Below the pieces are notes generated by a model that saw nothing but the letters and a program-made list of their open reading frames with translations, searched no databases and was not told the origin of the DNA. Below, in pieces: positions 33,595 to 46,440 of a DNA stretch of 64,000 nt (its first letter is position 1; each line of letters begins with the position of its first letter). A program made the position numbers and the translations under genes. The DNA comes from Xanthostigma xanthostigma (taxonomy: Eukaryota; Arthropoda; Insecta; Raphidioptera; Raphidiidae), in NCBI GenBank assembly GCA_963575645.1, contig OY754468.1, forward strand, positions 6,758,001 through 6,822,000, read 5' to 3'.

Positions 33595-33853
33595 TATTTT
33601 GAAACATTAAAAGATTTTAGTTTTTTTGTGAAACTTAGGTTCTAGCAGTGGCGTAACATTAGGGTGGCAGAACGGGTAAAATTCCACGGGCACCTGGCCT
33701 GAGAGAGCCCCCGGCCCGAGAGGCCGTTAGGATAGGAGGAACCTAACATTTATTACAAAAGTTGGTAAAAATAATATTAATTTATTTAATAAATAAAATT
33801 ATCGACTAATTTTTCAGACAAATATATTAACAAAAAAATATAATTAATACAGT

Positions 33854-33885
33854 AACGTTTTGATCCGGATTTGGATCTTCATCAG
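33854..33885 (-). ncRNA. Decayed hammerhead-like motif (Penelope-type)
   Basis: The minus strand reads CTGATGA, then GATCC-AAAT-CCGGATC as stem II, then AAAACGTT where GAAACGTC is expected. The left core is intact, the right core mutated. The flanking AATAAATAAAATTATCxAC block is shared with 56720. Confidence 0.45.
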
Positions 33886-33899
33886 AATTGATCTAAAAA

Positions 33900-35335
33900 T
33901 ATAAAAAGTAATTAATATTTAGTTTGTATTTATTTTTAATGAAATTCGTGAATATTAAAAAATCTTTCACGAATGAAAGCGTAGAATTTGTCTGAAAACT
34001 ACTTTTAATTTAAAAGGCGCCCTCGCAGTTTTCAGACAAATTCTACGCTTTGATATCACTAAATTCTTGACCTAGCTACTTTAAAAAAGAGAACAAAACC
34101 GCTTCTTTAATATTTAAAGACACATAAAACCTAGCCTAGTTTCAACTTTTGTTTGTTACGATCGTAAAGGAAGCCATGACCCTTGAGTCCTGCCTACTTG
34201 ATATCATTAAAAGACAACTCCTTCGAAGTGACGTCGGATTTTTTCTGCCTTCCAAATTGTTAAAACGCTAAACATGTATCATTTTAGCAACTTTTTGCAT
34301 ACATAGAAATATATGGATGATATTTTTACAGCTTGTAAAAAGTTAATTCTTTCCACTTGTCACATTTTACACATGTAATTTACGAGTTGTAATATAAATA
34401 ATTTCACCTCATAAATTATATCTGTGACTATATGGCAAAATCACGTATGTCAAAATTATGCTAAAATATTGACGATATATAGTCATCCAGTTTATTTAAA
34501 TAATAAATGTATTTGGTTTTTATTACATTGAGGTTGAGCCGTTTTACGAAGATAATGAAAAAAATCTGAAATAAAGTTTTTTTAATAGATTTTTTTAACA
34601 CAAAATTTTCTGTAAAAAATCCAAAATCAGATTTATAAAGTTAGAAATTAAAAAAAAAACTTTAACATGTAGTCTTATGGAAAATATGTCAACCTAGCAT
34701 GCAAACGTTACATTTGAATTTTTTGCAAATAACCAAATAATGTCAGCTGTTCTGAAAACTAACTATGTAAAGCATCGATGTCTTACGCATTTTTTTCCAA
34801 TCTAATTAGGAGACTTTTAATCAATAAAAAAATTATTAAACCTTAGCACTTTTCGATTATGGACTTTTATTCTTGACAATTTTAACAATTTTAACTGAAT
34901 TTTCAACTTTTTAATGATTTATTTTTAATTTTTATTACTTCTAATTTCTTTTGTTAATTAATTATTTACTGCAAAAATATGTAAAATACAGATATTTACA
35001 TAAATTTATTTTTTCTAACCTAACTTTGTATAAAAAATTCAAAAGCTAGTCTATTAAATAAAATACTAAAAATAATTAATTATTATTAGAAAAAAATATT
35101 TATTTATGCTTTTATGACAATAATTTAGTGGTATCATCGACTTATAACCTTTTGTAAAAATTTATTATGGAAAAGTTCCCATTTAGAATTCGACTTACTT
35201 TTTATTAGGACTGTAATGCATCAACCTCCTTTAAGTAGGGTCAAATTTTCAAATGATTAAAATTTCTTCTCAGCAATATATATCATATCCCAAATTTTAA
35301 ACATTATGGACAGTCTCATTATTAAAAATTCAAAA
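33900..35335. other. AT-rich stretch with no supported gene
   Basis: A short inverted pair, CGTAGAATTTGTCTGAAAAC near 33980 and its complement near 34028, forms a local hairpin. No coding or terminal features were otherwise recognised. Confidence 0.45.
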
Positions 35336-35686
35336 TCTTTACTAATATATAAAGCTGAAGAGTTTATTTGTTTGTTTGGTTGAACGCGTTAACCTAAGGA
35401 ACTACTGGTTCCAATTGAAAACATTTGTTTTTGTTCAATAGCCCATTTATCGAGGAAGGCTATAGGCTATATAATATCAAGCTACGACCAATAGGAGCGG
35501 AACATCAATGAAAAATGTTGCAAAATGTAACTCTGTCCGACCGACAAAAACTTTTGAACGGTAACTCCGATCATCACGAAATTTGGACACAACATTCATC
35601 TCGGTAAACTAAGATGAATGTTCGTACTCATGTGCTTCCCCCCATTCGTTCTTTTGAACCCAGGTGAAACCGGGCGGGACCGCTAG
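35336..35686 (+). mobile_element. Non-autonomous Helitron, family A short form
   Basis: A|TCTTTACTAATATATAAAG ... CCGCTAG|T. Same structure as 24655-25018 but in plus orientation; no tRNA-like domain. Confidence 0.85.
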
Positions 35687-35756
35687 TATATTATACATGC
35701 AATCAAATGGTAGCCAATGAAATAGTGACATAAAATAATAGAAAGCTCTATAAAAA

Positions 35757-35981
35757 CGCTATAGGATAGTTATTGTTAAATATTTTGTACAAAATTACTG
35801 TTTTCTCAAAAAAAAAAAAAAAACTGTTTTAGTACCAAGTAGCGACATCCTCAAACCTATAAGTTCAGAACCAAAACTAGTAGAATTTGCTCAAAGCTTT
35901 TAGTTCAGACGCCGGGCCGCAAACGAAATACATTTTGCAGAATTTATCTGTCGCACCGGGGTGAAACCGGGACGGACCGCT
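35757..35981 (+). mobile_element. Helitron 3' region (family D), second copy
   Basis: Matches 632-910 in the same orientation, with a run of A inserted in the middle. The end is decayed to CCGCTGG|T instead of CTAG|T. No coding content. Confidence 0.6.
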
Positions 35982-36396
35982 GGTAAATAAATAAAATTCA
36001 ACATAAGCAGTTTTGCTTTATGCCTGTAGATCTTTTCTTTTGTATGAAACGGCATAAAAAATAATCACCCGCATTGTCCTGTAACGCGGTTCATGTCATG
36101 CTATTTGTCTGAACTCTAAAGATTTGTTAGGTTACTGCAAATGAAAATATTGCAATTTAATTAGCACAACAAAGAAATATCCCGGCAGACAATGTTTTGT
36201 CACCAGAGTGTAGGAGGCGGCTTTCAAAGGTTAATATATTCAAAGCGGTTATTAAAATGTTGATAAATCATTTTAAATGTACAAACAGAAAATAAACTAT
36301 AAATATGGCGTGGGTCACCGGAGGTGGCGCCAAGAGATGAAAAACTGACACGTATCTGATGTGACATATTTTTGGGAGCGTTCCGGCAACATGTAG

Positions 36397-36844
36397 TAGA
36401 GTTGGGGAATAAATAACTTCACGATGAAAAAATCACTGTGACCTGTCGTCTAAAGTGATCACTGTGATCTGGCAACAGGGAACTACGTTCCAAAGTAACG
36501 TATGTTGTTCTGTATCACCGCAATCACGACGGTCGCTCCAACCGAGTATCCGACCAACGCCAACGTAACGTTCGACCGAGTGTTTGCTCGGTCGGGCGGC
36601 ATTCGGCGTGATCAGCCGTCTAAAATGATCACTGGGATCTGACAAGAGGGAACTACGTTCTAAAGTAACAGATGTTGTTCCATGTCACCGCAATCACGAC
36701 GGTCGCTCCAACCGAGTAGCCAACGTAACATCCGACCGAGTGTTTGCTCAGTCGGGATCGACGTGACATAGTCACGATGATTTTTCACTGTGAACTGGAA
36801 TAATAGTCACTGTTACGACATAGTAACGACTTTTCCCATGTCTA
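36397..36844. mobile_element. hAT MITE with perfect 8-bp duplication and internal tandem repeat
   Basis: Starts TAGAGTTGGGGAA and ends (reversed) TAGACATGGGAAAAG. ACATGTAG flanks both sides (36389-36396, 36845-36852). The interior holds two roughly 165-bp tandem units (about 36440-36605 and 36606-36760) with CAATCACGACGGTCGCTCC. Confidence 0.92.
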
Positions 36845-36864
36845 ACATGTAGTTCTTTCAATAG

Positions 36865-37328
36865 CAATACATATTTTAAAACAAAGTCCCCCCGCCGCGT
36901 CTGTCTGTCTGAACGCGATAAACTCAAAAACTACTAAGAAACGGATTTTCATACGGTTTTCACCAATGGACGGAGTGATTCAAGAGAAAGATTTATGTGT
37001 ATAATACATTAAATGTTTTGTGTAAATTGATTGAAATATGACGATAATTATTGAAGATGTCGGAAAAAATCAAGCCGACTGGGAGCTTTCATCGAAAACA
37101 CTGCCTAATCCCTTTGAGATATAACAAAACAATGTATGGTGGAATTGTTCCTTTTTTAGGTATTGGTCTATAAAAAAGTCCGCGATGGCATATGTTTATC
37201 TTTTAAGGATAGTATACTATACTCATTTTAATGTTAAGCGTTTTTCGTGGATATCAATTTTGCAACGTAAGTCGACGAAAAAACGGCAGTCTACAAATTC
37301 GAGCGAAGCTGGACCGGGCCGCAAGTAC
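36865..37328 (+). mobile_element. Helitron-like element (family C and 3' end)
   Basis: Starts near the GCCGCGTCTGTCTGTCTGAA block and runs through the family C body. It then reads TTGCAACGTAAGTCGACG and CTGGACCGGGCCGCAAG, the shared 3' subterminal region, with the final CTAG decayed to CAAG. Confidence 0.6.
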
Positions 37329-37690
37329 GGGATCAGTAAAACGTATTACATTATTTTCTGAATCTAGTCTAGACTTTGAGAAATAACTGTAGTAGGTATG
37401 ATTTAGCTACGTCAACTTGGCCCCCGACTTGTTTTCTTTAATTTTTTTTTAATAGTTCAATTGTGCTCGCATTGTGCTGTAAGGATTCGCAGCTAGTAAT
37501 AAAAAAACTGTTAACGTGGTTTAAATTTTCCTAAGGACAGCGCTGCTGTTGATGCAATATAAGTCTGAGTTGTAAATATAACTTAGATTCGCTAATTACT
37601 CTATCTATAACACTCGTTAATTAAAAATCATAATCTTGTTTGTTAACTGAGCGCATATTCATAAGATCACTTTTAATTTCATATTACAAC

Positions 37691-37800
37691 TAGAAACGCC
37701 ACCAATATTCGTTTACTATCCGGTTACTTTTTTTAATAATACTCGGTATTCGGCCGAATGTTGCATACTATTCGGTCGAATATCGATTATCAATACTGTA
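37691..37800 (+). mobile_element. 5' fragment of the ATTCGG-rich hAT family
   Basis: Begins TAGAAACGCCACCAATATTCG and continues through TACTTTTTTTAATAATACTCGG, matching the left end of 2741-3225. The rest is lost. Confidence 0.7.
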
Positions 37801-38207
37801 GTATATTTATTTACACCCTAAATATTAGATAAATAAAAATTTCAACCTTAACAAAAATATTGGGAACTACCAGAAATATTAGTGGTCCTAATGCTCCATA
37901 GAAGAACTTCAGTGCTTTTAATTTTCTATCACTATCTTACAAAAACATCACATAAATTAACCGCCGAAATTTAACAGCGAGAGGGAGAGAAAGTGAACGT
38001 GAATCTTCCATTAAAAATCTGAGTAAAATTTTATCATTCAGTTTTACAGTCTGCTATTTATGTTTCTTAGATATTTATTAATGTTTTTTTTTTGTTTCAG
38101 GTAAAACTCACATAGCCTGTAGTCTATTCACTAATATAAGAGCGGTAAGTCGGAAGTTTTTGTAAAGAATCTCTGCGTTTTTTTAATTAAAATTTGATAA
38201 GTATAGA

Positions 38208-38924
38208 TTAGTCTAGTTCACATGTCTCTTTTTGATGAATCCCAGTCCCTTACCGACAATTATAATCGTGATGTCATTCATCTAGAAAGTTTTTTAAAAA
38301 TTGAAGTGGGGGACGATAAAATTACAAAAGTTATAAACATTTTAGTAAAAGAAAAAAAAGGGGTTTGGTTTTTTGCGAATATCTCAATAACTATTGCAGA
38401 TATTTGAAATCACAAAAGAGATTCTGAAAGAGCAGGAAATTTCCTACAAAAAGCCCCATCTCTCGGAAGTTCACCACCAATATTTTTAATTTTAATTAAG
38501 ACGGGAAAATAGGGCAAACAATATTATTTTTTTTTTATTTTTTAATATAATTTTCAATATTTTCGTGTCTTTTAACTTGTATAAAAAATAGAAAAACAAA
38601 TTTTTAACCCTATTTTCACCTCTAAATTATAATTAGAAATATTGGTGGTAGAGTTCCGAAAGATGGGACTTTTTAGTAGGAAATAGCTTGCTCTTTTAGA
38701 ATCTTTTTTGTAATTTCAGATATCTGTAAACAGTTTTTGAGATATTCGCAAAAAACCAAACCCTTCTTTTTTACTAAAATGTTTATAACTTTTGCTATTT
38801 TTTCGTCCCCTACTTCAATTTCTAAAGTTTCAAGATGTCATTCGGAATCGAATGACACAATGATCGTAATTTTCGGTGAAGGAGGACTGGAATTCATCAA
38901 AAAAAGACATGTAAACTAGACTAA
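38208..38924. repeat. Foldback element (about 290-bp arms)
   Basis: TTAGTCTAGTTCACATGTC is mirrored by the right end at 38906-38924. Arms 38208-about 38500 and about 38630-38924 include mirrored TTTGCGAATATCTCA and ATATTGGTGG blocks. The short frames on each arm are inverse images of each other, not genes. Confidence 0.88.
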
Positions 38925-39095
38925 AATATCTCGCGTGTCAATAAACGGTGTAGATTTTGAATTATTTATAATATACAAATAACTCGTCTACTTATCGAAA
39001 ATGATTAAATTCACTGGAAATCAAATTACATGCACGAAGCTTATTCGTGAACCCGTACTTTTAGCTGGTTTATGCTGGTCTAGTGTGCGACATCA

Positions 39096-39522
39096 GGGTG
39101 GCGTAGTGGTGAGAGCACTAGACTCGCATTCGGGAGGTACCGGGTTCGAATCCCGACGGGGGCAGATCTGGCTGGAACTTTTTCCTGCTGCCTCTCGCCG
39201 AGAAACGGTAATTCCTGTACCGGCCATCATGTTGAGGTTTTCCGTAGTTTCCCTTAATAATTCCAGATAAATATCGAGATGGTTCCTTATTCAAGGCTGT
39301 GGCCGATTACCTGTCAAACTCCTACGCTCAAAATTTTCCTACCTTATCCCAATGTCTTAGAATTTCTTCATTCACCCATTGCTATTAATTATGTGTAACT
39401 TTAAAAATGTAGAAAATAACGGGAAGTGTGATAGATGGAAAATAGTAATGGTGCGAATGACGTCTGTTATGACATAAAATCGAGAAACGGATGGTAAACG
39501 CGTTATTATTATTATATTATTA
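39096..39522 (+). repeat. tRNA-derived SINE with intact internal promoter boxes
   Basis: The head contains an A box (TGGCGTAGTGGTGAGAGC) and a B box (GGGTTCGAATCC, 39142-39153) at tRNA-like spacing, the two elements of an RNA polymerase III internal promoter. A unique body and a TTATTATTATT tail follow. The body is shared with 1380-1716. Confidence 0.85.
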
Positions 39523-39524
39523 AG

Positions 39525-40210
39525 GAGATATTGTTTATGTGGGATTGAACTGACTTGTTATTATTGCTTTAAACCGCGAAGCTTCCTAATAAACGATATG
39601 GCAGGGAGCGTGACGAAAACGTCATCTGACAACCTAATGAAATCATACTGTTGCATGATTTATTCTTCATTTAGTCCACAGCTCACGCTGCGATCGATTC
39701 AGTTGTTTCCGCTCTATACTCTGTACCCGGCCGATAGCTATTGTATGTGATATCATGTTTTAGAATAGATATTCCGTGACATTTTCAAAACTTGTACTCG
39801 GGGCAATGAATAAAATATTTAGTATAAAAAAACCCAGAAGACATTAAAAAATAAATATGTATGTTTAAAAACGTGTAAAAAGTCATTATTTATATACATT
39901 TTATGATAAAAAATACAATAAACTATAGTTTAGAGAGTGATACATGTCAGAATGAATACATTACGATCGAATATTTTATAGGCTTTTTAATGTAAACATT
40001 AATAACATCAAAGAGAGCATTATATCCCTGAATTTGATTAAGTCGCCATATGGCTTATATTATGGAATGTTGTTACAGAACCACAACAATATTATGTTGT
40101 GTGTTATTAAGTCTCCGTAACGTGCGGTTGTATTCAAATTGGAAGAGAACACCAAGGCGTGGATTCGTTTGAACTAGATGACTTCGTATCAAGTGAAATA
40201 AAGTCAGATT
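39525..40210. other. No supported feature
   Basis: AT-rich DNA between the SINE and the next foldback. No recognisable frame, RNA or repeat terminus. Confidence 0.45.
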
Positions 40211-40212
40211 TT

Positions 40213-40824
40213 TATAATGGCGTGTGTGAGTCGGACGAACATGTAAATATTTTGAGCCGGAACCAGATTACATCCTCATCCCGTTTTCGACGATGCTGAA
40301 CACGGTGGTGATATTAAAATTTCTTTGTGGAGTTGCGAAACCTCCCAAAACGGCCAAAAACCATCCTCAAACGGGGTTAAACGCGCATTACGTTATTTTC
40401 TTTCCGAAAAAAATGTCTTTTTTCTTGTTTTGGATGCTGAGCACGGTGGTGGTGTTAGACATTGACGCCGACTCTCGCCAAACCCTCCACCCGAAACGGG
40501 TGATTTTTTTTATATCACAGGCAAAATTGGATGAGATTTGGCCGGAGGAGGAGTTGGTAAAAGTCGGCGGCAACTTTTAACACCACCGCCGTGCTCAGCA
40601 TCCTCGAAAACAGAAAAAAAAATATTTTTTTCGGAAAGGGAATAACGTAATGCGCCTTTACGGTTTTTGGCCGTTTTGGAGGATTGCGCAACCCCAACGA
40701 GAAATTGTAATATCACCACCGTGTTCAACATCCTCGAAAACGAGGAGGGGAGGGTAGTCTCGTTCAAGCTCAAAATATTTACATATTTCGTGATTTTTTC
40801 CGACTCACAGACGCCACTACTATA
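40213..40824. repeat. Foldback element with reading frames on both arms
   Basis: The left block TGAACACGGTGGTGATATTA (about 40295) is mirrored at about 40713; ACGGCCAAAAACC, GCATTACGTTATT and TGCTGAGCACGGTGGTG are also mirrored around a centre near 40500. The outer ends mirror GGCGTGTGTGAGTCGG and CCGACTCACAGACGCC. The 95- to 152-codon frames here are consequences of the mirrored arms. Confidence 0.88.
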
Positions 40825-41300
40825 TAGAGTTCCGTAGCCAAACGGCAAAAAAAACGGAATTCCTATTACCTCGTTCATGTCCGTCCGCCTGCCTGACCGC
40901 ATGTCACAGCCAGGGTAACTAGCTTTTTTGGGGCCTTGGACAAGACCTAATCTCTGGACCCTCCACACTAAATTTTATGAATTAAAAAAAACTACTTGTT
41001 TCCCAAAAATAATAGTTTTTAATCCAACCAGAAATACAAATTTTGGAGAGAGTTAAAAATTTTTAGCTAGCTATGTTTCTAGTGATTTCTACAAAAATTT
41101 TTAAATTTACGTATATTTTTCTTGTTCTTTTCTTTAGCTACTATGTTACTAGGCCAGTAGTAGGGAGGAGGAAAGTGATCTACTATTTTTGGACAGGTTA
41201 CAAAAAAATTATGGAAAACGTACAGTTTTTTAATATAATGCAATTTTTTTCAATTTTTCTGAGGCCCCCCTTCCGTCCGGGCACTGGACATGTCCTTAAG

Positions 41301-41765
41301 AATAAGCACAAGGCACACTGGAATCAAATTTCCGGGCAACAACATGGCAAGACCTTTATCAAGGCGCCATCCCGAAAGATGAATGAAGAATTACTACAAC
41401 TTAGTAGGAACAATCTTCGTCTCGTATAGTAGACCTCCTGACAGGACATTGTACCCTGAAAGGACATCTCCAAAGAATCGCACTGTTTAACGGGGACTTA
41501 GTGCAGACAGTGTAAATAAGGAGACGGAAACAGCGTATCATATTCTGTGTGAATGCGAGGCTTTGGATCGTAGAAGACAGATAATTTATGTACAATGTAG
41601 AATAAGTTCAGAAGATTATATCAACCACCCAGTCCACGTACTGCACAAGCTAGTGCAATGAACGAGGATACTGAGCCAAGTGATATAGGGGATAGGGAGA
41701 TAGCACAATAAGCCCAAGAGGCTGCGGTGTTCCCGGCGACATGCCGACTCCCGTTAAAATAAAAA
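41301..41765 (+). pseudogene. Non-LTR retrotransposon 3' end (post-RNase H region) remnant
   Basis: Across shifted frames it reads LLQLSRNNLRLV, LLTGHCTLKGHLQRIALFN and KETETAYHILCECEALDRRR. These correspond to the RxQLRxVxGLLTGHC ... HLxRxGL ... EETxxHxLCECxAL block found after RNase H in arthropod LINE ORF2. Frameshifts near 41430 and 41510, plus stops, make it dead. It ends near a GAAGAATAATAAT tail. Confidence 0.82.
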
Positions 41766-41780
41766 AGAAGAATAATAATC

Positions 41781-41835
41781 ATGGCGTGCAGTGCAAGGAT
41801 ATCAAACTTTCCGCCCTTGTGGTGTAATATACTAT
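41781..41835. repeat. Interspersed repeat shared with 16440-16530
   Basis: GGCGTGCAGTGCAAGGATAT and TTTCCGCCCTTGTGGTG match the sequence before the PIF element at 16534. Confidence 0.55.
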
Positions 41836-42454
41836 TAACTCTAAAGTACTGAGGGATGATAATTAGTATTTTCGTGCACCCCATCGCATGGGATATCATT
41901 GGTCAGGTCTTTTAAAATTCAATAAACATTTTAGCACATTTCTCAATAAGGTCGTAAGGTTTGTTATAAAATCAATTTGAAAAGTCGCGGTTCCACTGTA
42001 TGGTCACAAATAATCGCGACGTGAATGTGAATCAGATAAATTAATTATTCTAATATGTTTGTGACACGCGCCCAAACCCAACAAACATCGTACAGTTGCA
42101 TGAATGCGATCGTTTTACAAGAAATGATTATTATCTGTACCGCTATATGTACGTATATTATTATGCATTAAATGTACTTGCTGGAAAGTATGGGTTGCTG
42201 TACATAGCGCTTGCTACTGTATTCAAAGTATTTGCATTTTTTGTGGAAGTTATTTAAGAGATAATTAATCAACACAAATCTGTATTAAGTCTCATAGAGC
42301 AGTGGTCTTCAACCTGTATAAAGCTTTGATACCTTTGATAATAATCTACTGTTTCAGGAATCTTTAAGAATAAAAAAATTAATTAAGTGCAATCTATGCA
42401 TACACAATTTAATGTACCATGTCATCAGCCATCCACTTTTGCGTTCTATAGCCA

Positions 42455-42972
42455 AAAGGACACCGCACAAACTTTATGAGATTTGGTTCTCGGTTAAATT
42501 GATCGAAAATGGTTTTATTTTATAGTTTAGAGGTGACCAAGAAAAAGTCTCCATGGGAGCATAGCCTAAAAACCAAAAGATTATTTAGTTACAAATATGT
42601 TTAGCGAGATTTTGGATACAGAAATATCACATTGAATTTACAAACATGTTCCATGTTCAACTTTTGTGCTTTTTTTTAGAAATAGAAAAATAGTCGAAAA
42701 CTAGGTAATATTGGAAGGCATCGCCTTATATATTCGGACTCAGCGCACTCGAAAACATATTTCTCGAGCTTAGGATTTTTTAAGATTGTGATTTCAATAG
42801 CTATCCCTATATCTCAAATTTCACTAAACATATAGTATGTAGCTGAAAACCTATTGGTTTTTAGACTATGCGTCCATGGACACTTCTTAGTGACCTTAAA
42901 CCTATAAAATAAAACCACTTTCGATCAATTTAACCGAGAACTAAATATCTTAAGGTTTGTGCAAGGTCCTTT
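42455..42972. repeat. Foldback repeat with core shared at 56095-56352
   Basis: AAAAGGACACCGCACAAACT is mirrored at the right end; CTATAAAATAAAACCA and TCGGTTAAATTGATCGAAA blocks are mirrored. The core 42603-42868 (TTCCATGTTCAACTTTTGTG, AGCTTAGGATTTTTTAAGAT) recurs at 56095-56352. Confidence 0.75.
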
Positions 42973-43666
42973 CAACGTGTTTCGTTCAGTAGATTCGAAG
43001 AAAATGAGCTGTGACAGAGGAGGAAACAGAGTGACAGAGAGCGATCCTATTAGAGTTCCGTTTTTTCATTGGATGTACGGAACCCTTCTAGCTAGAGCAC
43101 AAACGTCTTTCAGCAAACTTAAAATTATTCTTCTTGCATGTAAATGAAGAGACGAATTAATTGATGACAAAATTCTATCTGCCCTGGCCTACTACGACAA
43201 GCTGATTGGCCTTAAGCTCGTAGAGTAAATAAATTATATTTTATCTTAATCCGATACCATCGTCTTCGCTGGTTCTTGTCACTCCTGTATGGTAAAAATG
43301 TTTATATTATGTTGAAGCACCCTGTATTATTGTTCTGAATGAGAACTTGGAGATATGCAATGAGACAGACAGACAGACAGATAAAACGATTGTGTGTAAC
43401 TGAAGCAACACTGTGAATGGGTTAGGCCGTTGGCCGCTTTATAATGTGTCCAGCCGCACCGACTTGCCCTTATACGGCACAAAATATGTCTGTACCTACT
43501 TTAACAGCACAGAATATTATTTCTATCTTCACACACGTATGCTTGCATATTGGAACTTTAAGTTTACTATGTGCGCCGTAATAATATTAATGTATCTACT
43601 TCATACTATACATTGTAATGCGATTGTGCGTATTGAGTATTGATGGGAAAACTTCTATAAGTATGG

Positions 43667-43768
43667 TAGACATGGGAAAAGTCGTTACTATGTGATCACA
43701 GTGACTGTTATTCCGGGTACACAAAAATCACCGTGACTTTGTCACGTCGATCACTCAGTTTACTCACA
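43667..43768 (+). mobile_element. Fragment of the 36397 hAT family
   Basis: Begins TAGACATGGGAAAAGTCG and retains the CACAGTGACTGTTATTCC block; truncated. It is followed immediately by a fragment of the 19341 MITE family. Confidence 0.75.
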
Positions 43769-43774
43769 TCCATA

Positions 43775-43848
43775 GAGATATAAGTAACTAGAGTACGCTA
43801 GTTCGTATGCTTGCCATAAGCGAAAGTATCTTCAGTTGAGAGAGAATT
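43775..43848 (+). mobile_element. Fragment of the 19341 MITE family
   Basis: GAGATATAAGTAACTAGAG, then GTATGCTTGCCATAAG and a GAGAGAG tail; only one end is kept. Confidence 0.7.
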
Positions 43849-45018
43849 AATTCAAAATAACCTTCACACTTATAGAGGGTGTTTACGTTCTAATTGTATC
43901 GGTGGAGACTTGGTATATTTTTTAGAACCATGAAAGAAAGGTTGTAATAGTACCATTATGGAAAGATAAGTCACAATTGCCCGTAAGGATTATACAATCA
44001 ACTTATTCATATTGAACTTGATAGAATTTTTGTAAGTGAGTGTACAGGACGCTGACTGTACTTTGCAACATATGATTCGATGTAGTGGGAAGAATATCGG
44101 TTTTTACAGACTTACATAGCTAGATAAAGAGGGAGTATTACAAAGTGACTGAGAAGGATATCAGATAGGAGAGTAGTGCAGTATAATAATAAAAAGAAAT
44201 ACGGAACTTTGGGTCACAAAAATAAAGGAGACGGGTTATAACCGCAGTAGGTAGAGGAAGCAAGAAGTGAGCGGAGAAACTAAAATGTAAATTTTCTGCT
44301 GTATCTACGTTTTAAAATACAGTAATTGCATAAAAATTATTAAAACATTCCAAAAGGAAAGGTGTTGCAAGGTACAGATGGCAACCTGTGAATAATTGTA
44401 AAATTTCGATTTTGATCAACAATAAATTGTGTGTAGTGTACAAGGTGGTGTCGATTGCACCGATATTCAGGTACTTAAGTAAAGTAGCTCAGTCAAACAA
44501 ACAAATCCTATATCGATTAAATGATCCGAGTTGGCACCGGGTTAGTGTGTTACTCTTTGTGATCTTTAATATCACGACAGAAGCTCAGTAATTTATTACT
44601 TGCTGTGTGAAATGTCTCTATTCCCTGTATTATATATCAATTGTACACATTGATTCCACGCGGGTAAAAGCTAGTTGCTAATATTGATCATATTTGTCAT
44701 TCCATCCCTAGACTTCAAGCAGTTAGCTAAATCAAACGTTGCTTCGAGGAACTGTTCTTGTGGACACGATATGAATTAAATGCAGCAGTCGAGAGAGTTA
44801 TGGCGGTTGATAAAAAATAATATAGGTATAATATTGAATGAATGCAAAACAGATGGAAATGATCATGCGATAAGTATCGTACTACAAGTTTACATTGTAA
44901 ATAGATACCATTTCATTTTATTGCACCGTCTGTCATTGATTAAAAAATTAAACGTTAGTCGTAGGGTCCAAGACTACAAACCTTTCGACTCTATAGTGCA
45001 CCAGCGGCTTCGTATAAC

Positions 45019-45540
45019 ATATAGCAGGGGTGGCTGATTCTGGGATGTCGATTGAGACACTATTGAGTGCTACTGATTGGTTTTCGACTAATAAACTTAG
45101 TTTAAATGTAAATAAAACAGAATTTTTGACTTTTAATCATTTGAGTAATGATTACAACATCAATGTTAAATTCTTGGGAATATATTTAGATAAACCCTTC
45201 AAATAGTAAGCACATATTATATCCCGTCGAAAACTGAATTCTGCAATATATGCTACAAGAAGGGTTTCGGATGTTGTATCAATTGAGGCTGCAAGAACAG
45301 CATATTTCGGATTATTTGAGTGTTTAATTACCTATGGTGTGCTATTATGGGGAAACTCTACGGATTCGAATAAAATATTCGTACTTCAATAAAGAGCCGT
45401 TAGGGCTATGGCCAGAGTTTCAACTAAAGAACACTGCAAATCAATTTTTATTAATTACCAAATATTAACTCTACCGTGAGTGTTTATTCTTCATGCGTTA
45501 TTGTACATTAAACAAAATATGATGAACTTAAATTGCAGCT
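45019..45540 (+). pseudogene. Jockey/CR1-like non-LTR reverse transcriptase, C-terminal remnant
   Basis: Frame 1 reads ATDWFSTNKLSLNVNKTEFL and VKFLGIYLD; after a frame change it reads LNSAIYATRRVSDVVSIEAA, LFECLITYGVLLWGNSTDSN, RAVRAMARVSTKEHCKSIF and ILTLP. These are the palm-to-thumb blocks after the missing YADD catalytic motif in Jockey/CR1-type ORF2. At least three stops and one frameshift; 5' truncation is typical of LINE copies. Confidence 0.87.
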
Positions 45541-46230
45541 CTGTTTTTCGTTTTTATTTTTTTTCTCCTGCAAAAATGATTTTTTTTCATGAAATTTTCA
45601 GGAGATTTACCTTTCTATGTCCTAAATAAGCCGTAATTTTTTATTTAAAAACGAAAAACACGTTTTTTTCAATATTTCTTTGAATCTTTAAGGTTATGTG
45701 AAAAAGTTATATTCATAAAAGTTGTAGATCCTTTTAATACCTACAACATTGCCATACAACATTTTTCGATTGGAGGTCAACTTTCGCCGGAAATAACGAA
45801 AAACCGCGTTTGATCCCTAAAACGCGCCCCCCACAGCCCTCCGGCCGTTTACGCATTTGAATTTTTGGTTTTTGTATTTCTGATGGCAGTTTCTTCCCTT
45901 CCTCATCATTCGTTCTCTGTTATTAATTTTGTACTTGTCAAAAGCTAACTTCACTGGTCTATTAACTGATAAACAAATTAAAAAAAACATTGTTTCGGCA
46001 GGATTTTCGCAGGCAACCTTAGCGATCTTTCTTAATTATGATCTTAACTATCATCTCTAATTTTTTCGTTCGTCCACCTTATGACGACACATTTTCTGCA
46101 GCCGTCTCTTGGACTAAAAGCTTTCCCCTAAAACAGTTCAAAAATCTTGTGCGGATGAGGTTGATTGAGGCGACCCATTATTCTATAGAAGATTTCTTTT
46201 ATTAGTGTATTTATACTTGTTTTTTAATCG
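45541..46230. other. No supported gene; possible repeat
   Basis: The stretch near 45720-45850 (AAAGTTGTAGATCC, a GCGCCCCCCACAG run) resembles in style the repeat at 8640-9180, but the match is too weak to classify. Confidence 0.35.
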
Positions 46231-46440
46231 TATTAGACGATGTTATGCCACGTAATGGTGGTATTTTTGAACAAATATATTATATTCTATTATTAATGGC
46301 TACATTAAAAAAAATTCAAAAACTGGAAAACTGTTGTACCCATAAATCGACAAACATCGCGGTCAGTTTGCCAACTAAGCGTGTAATTGCAATGAGTTCA
46401 GATGGACTACTGAACTGTATTGTACCTCATGGCTATGTCT

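Noticed and set aside
38222..38919. Two 60-codon frames
   Set aside because: They lie on the two arms of one foldback and contain no recognisable motif.
40293..40968. Overlapping frames of 60-152 codons on both strands
   Set aside because: They mirror each other across a foldback element and carry no domain signature.
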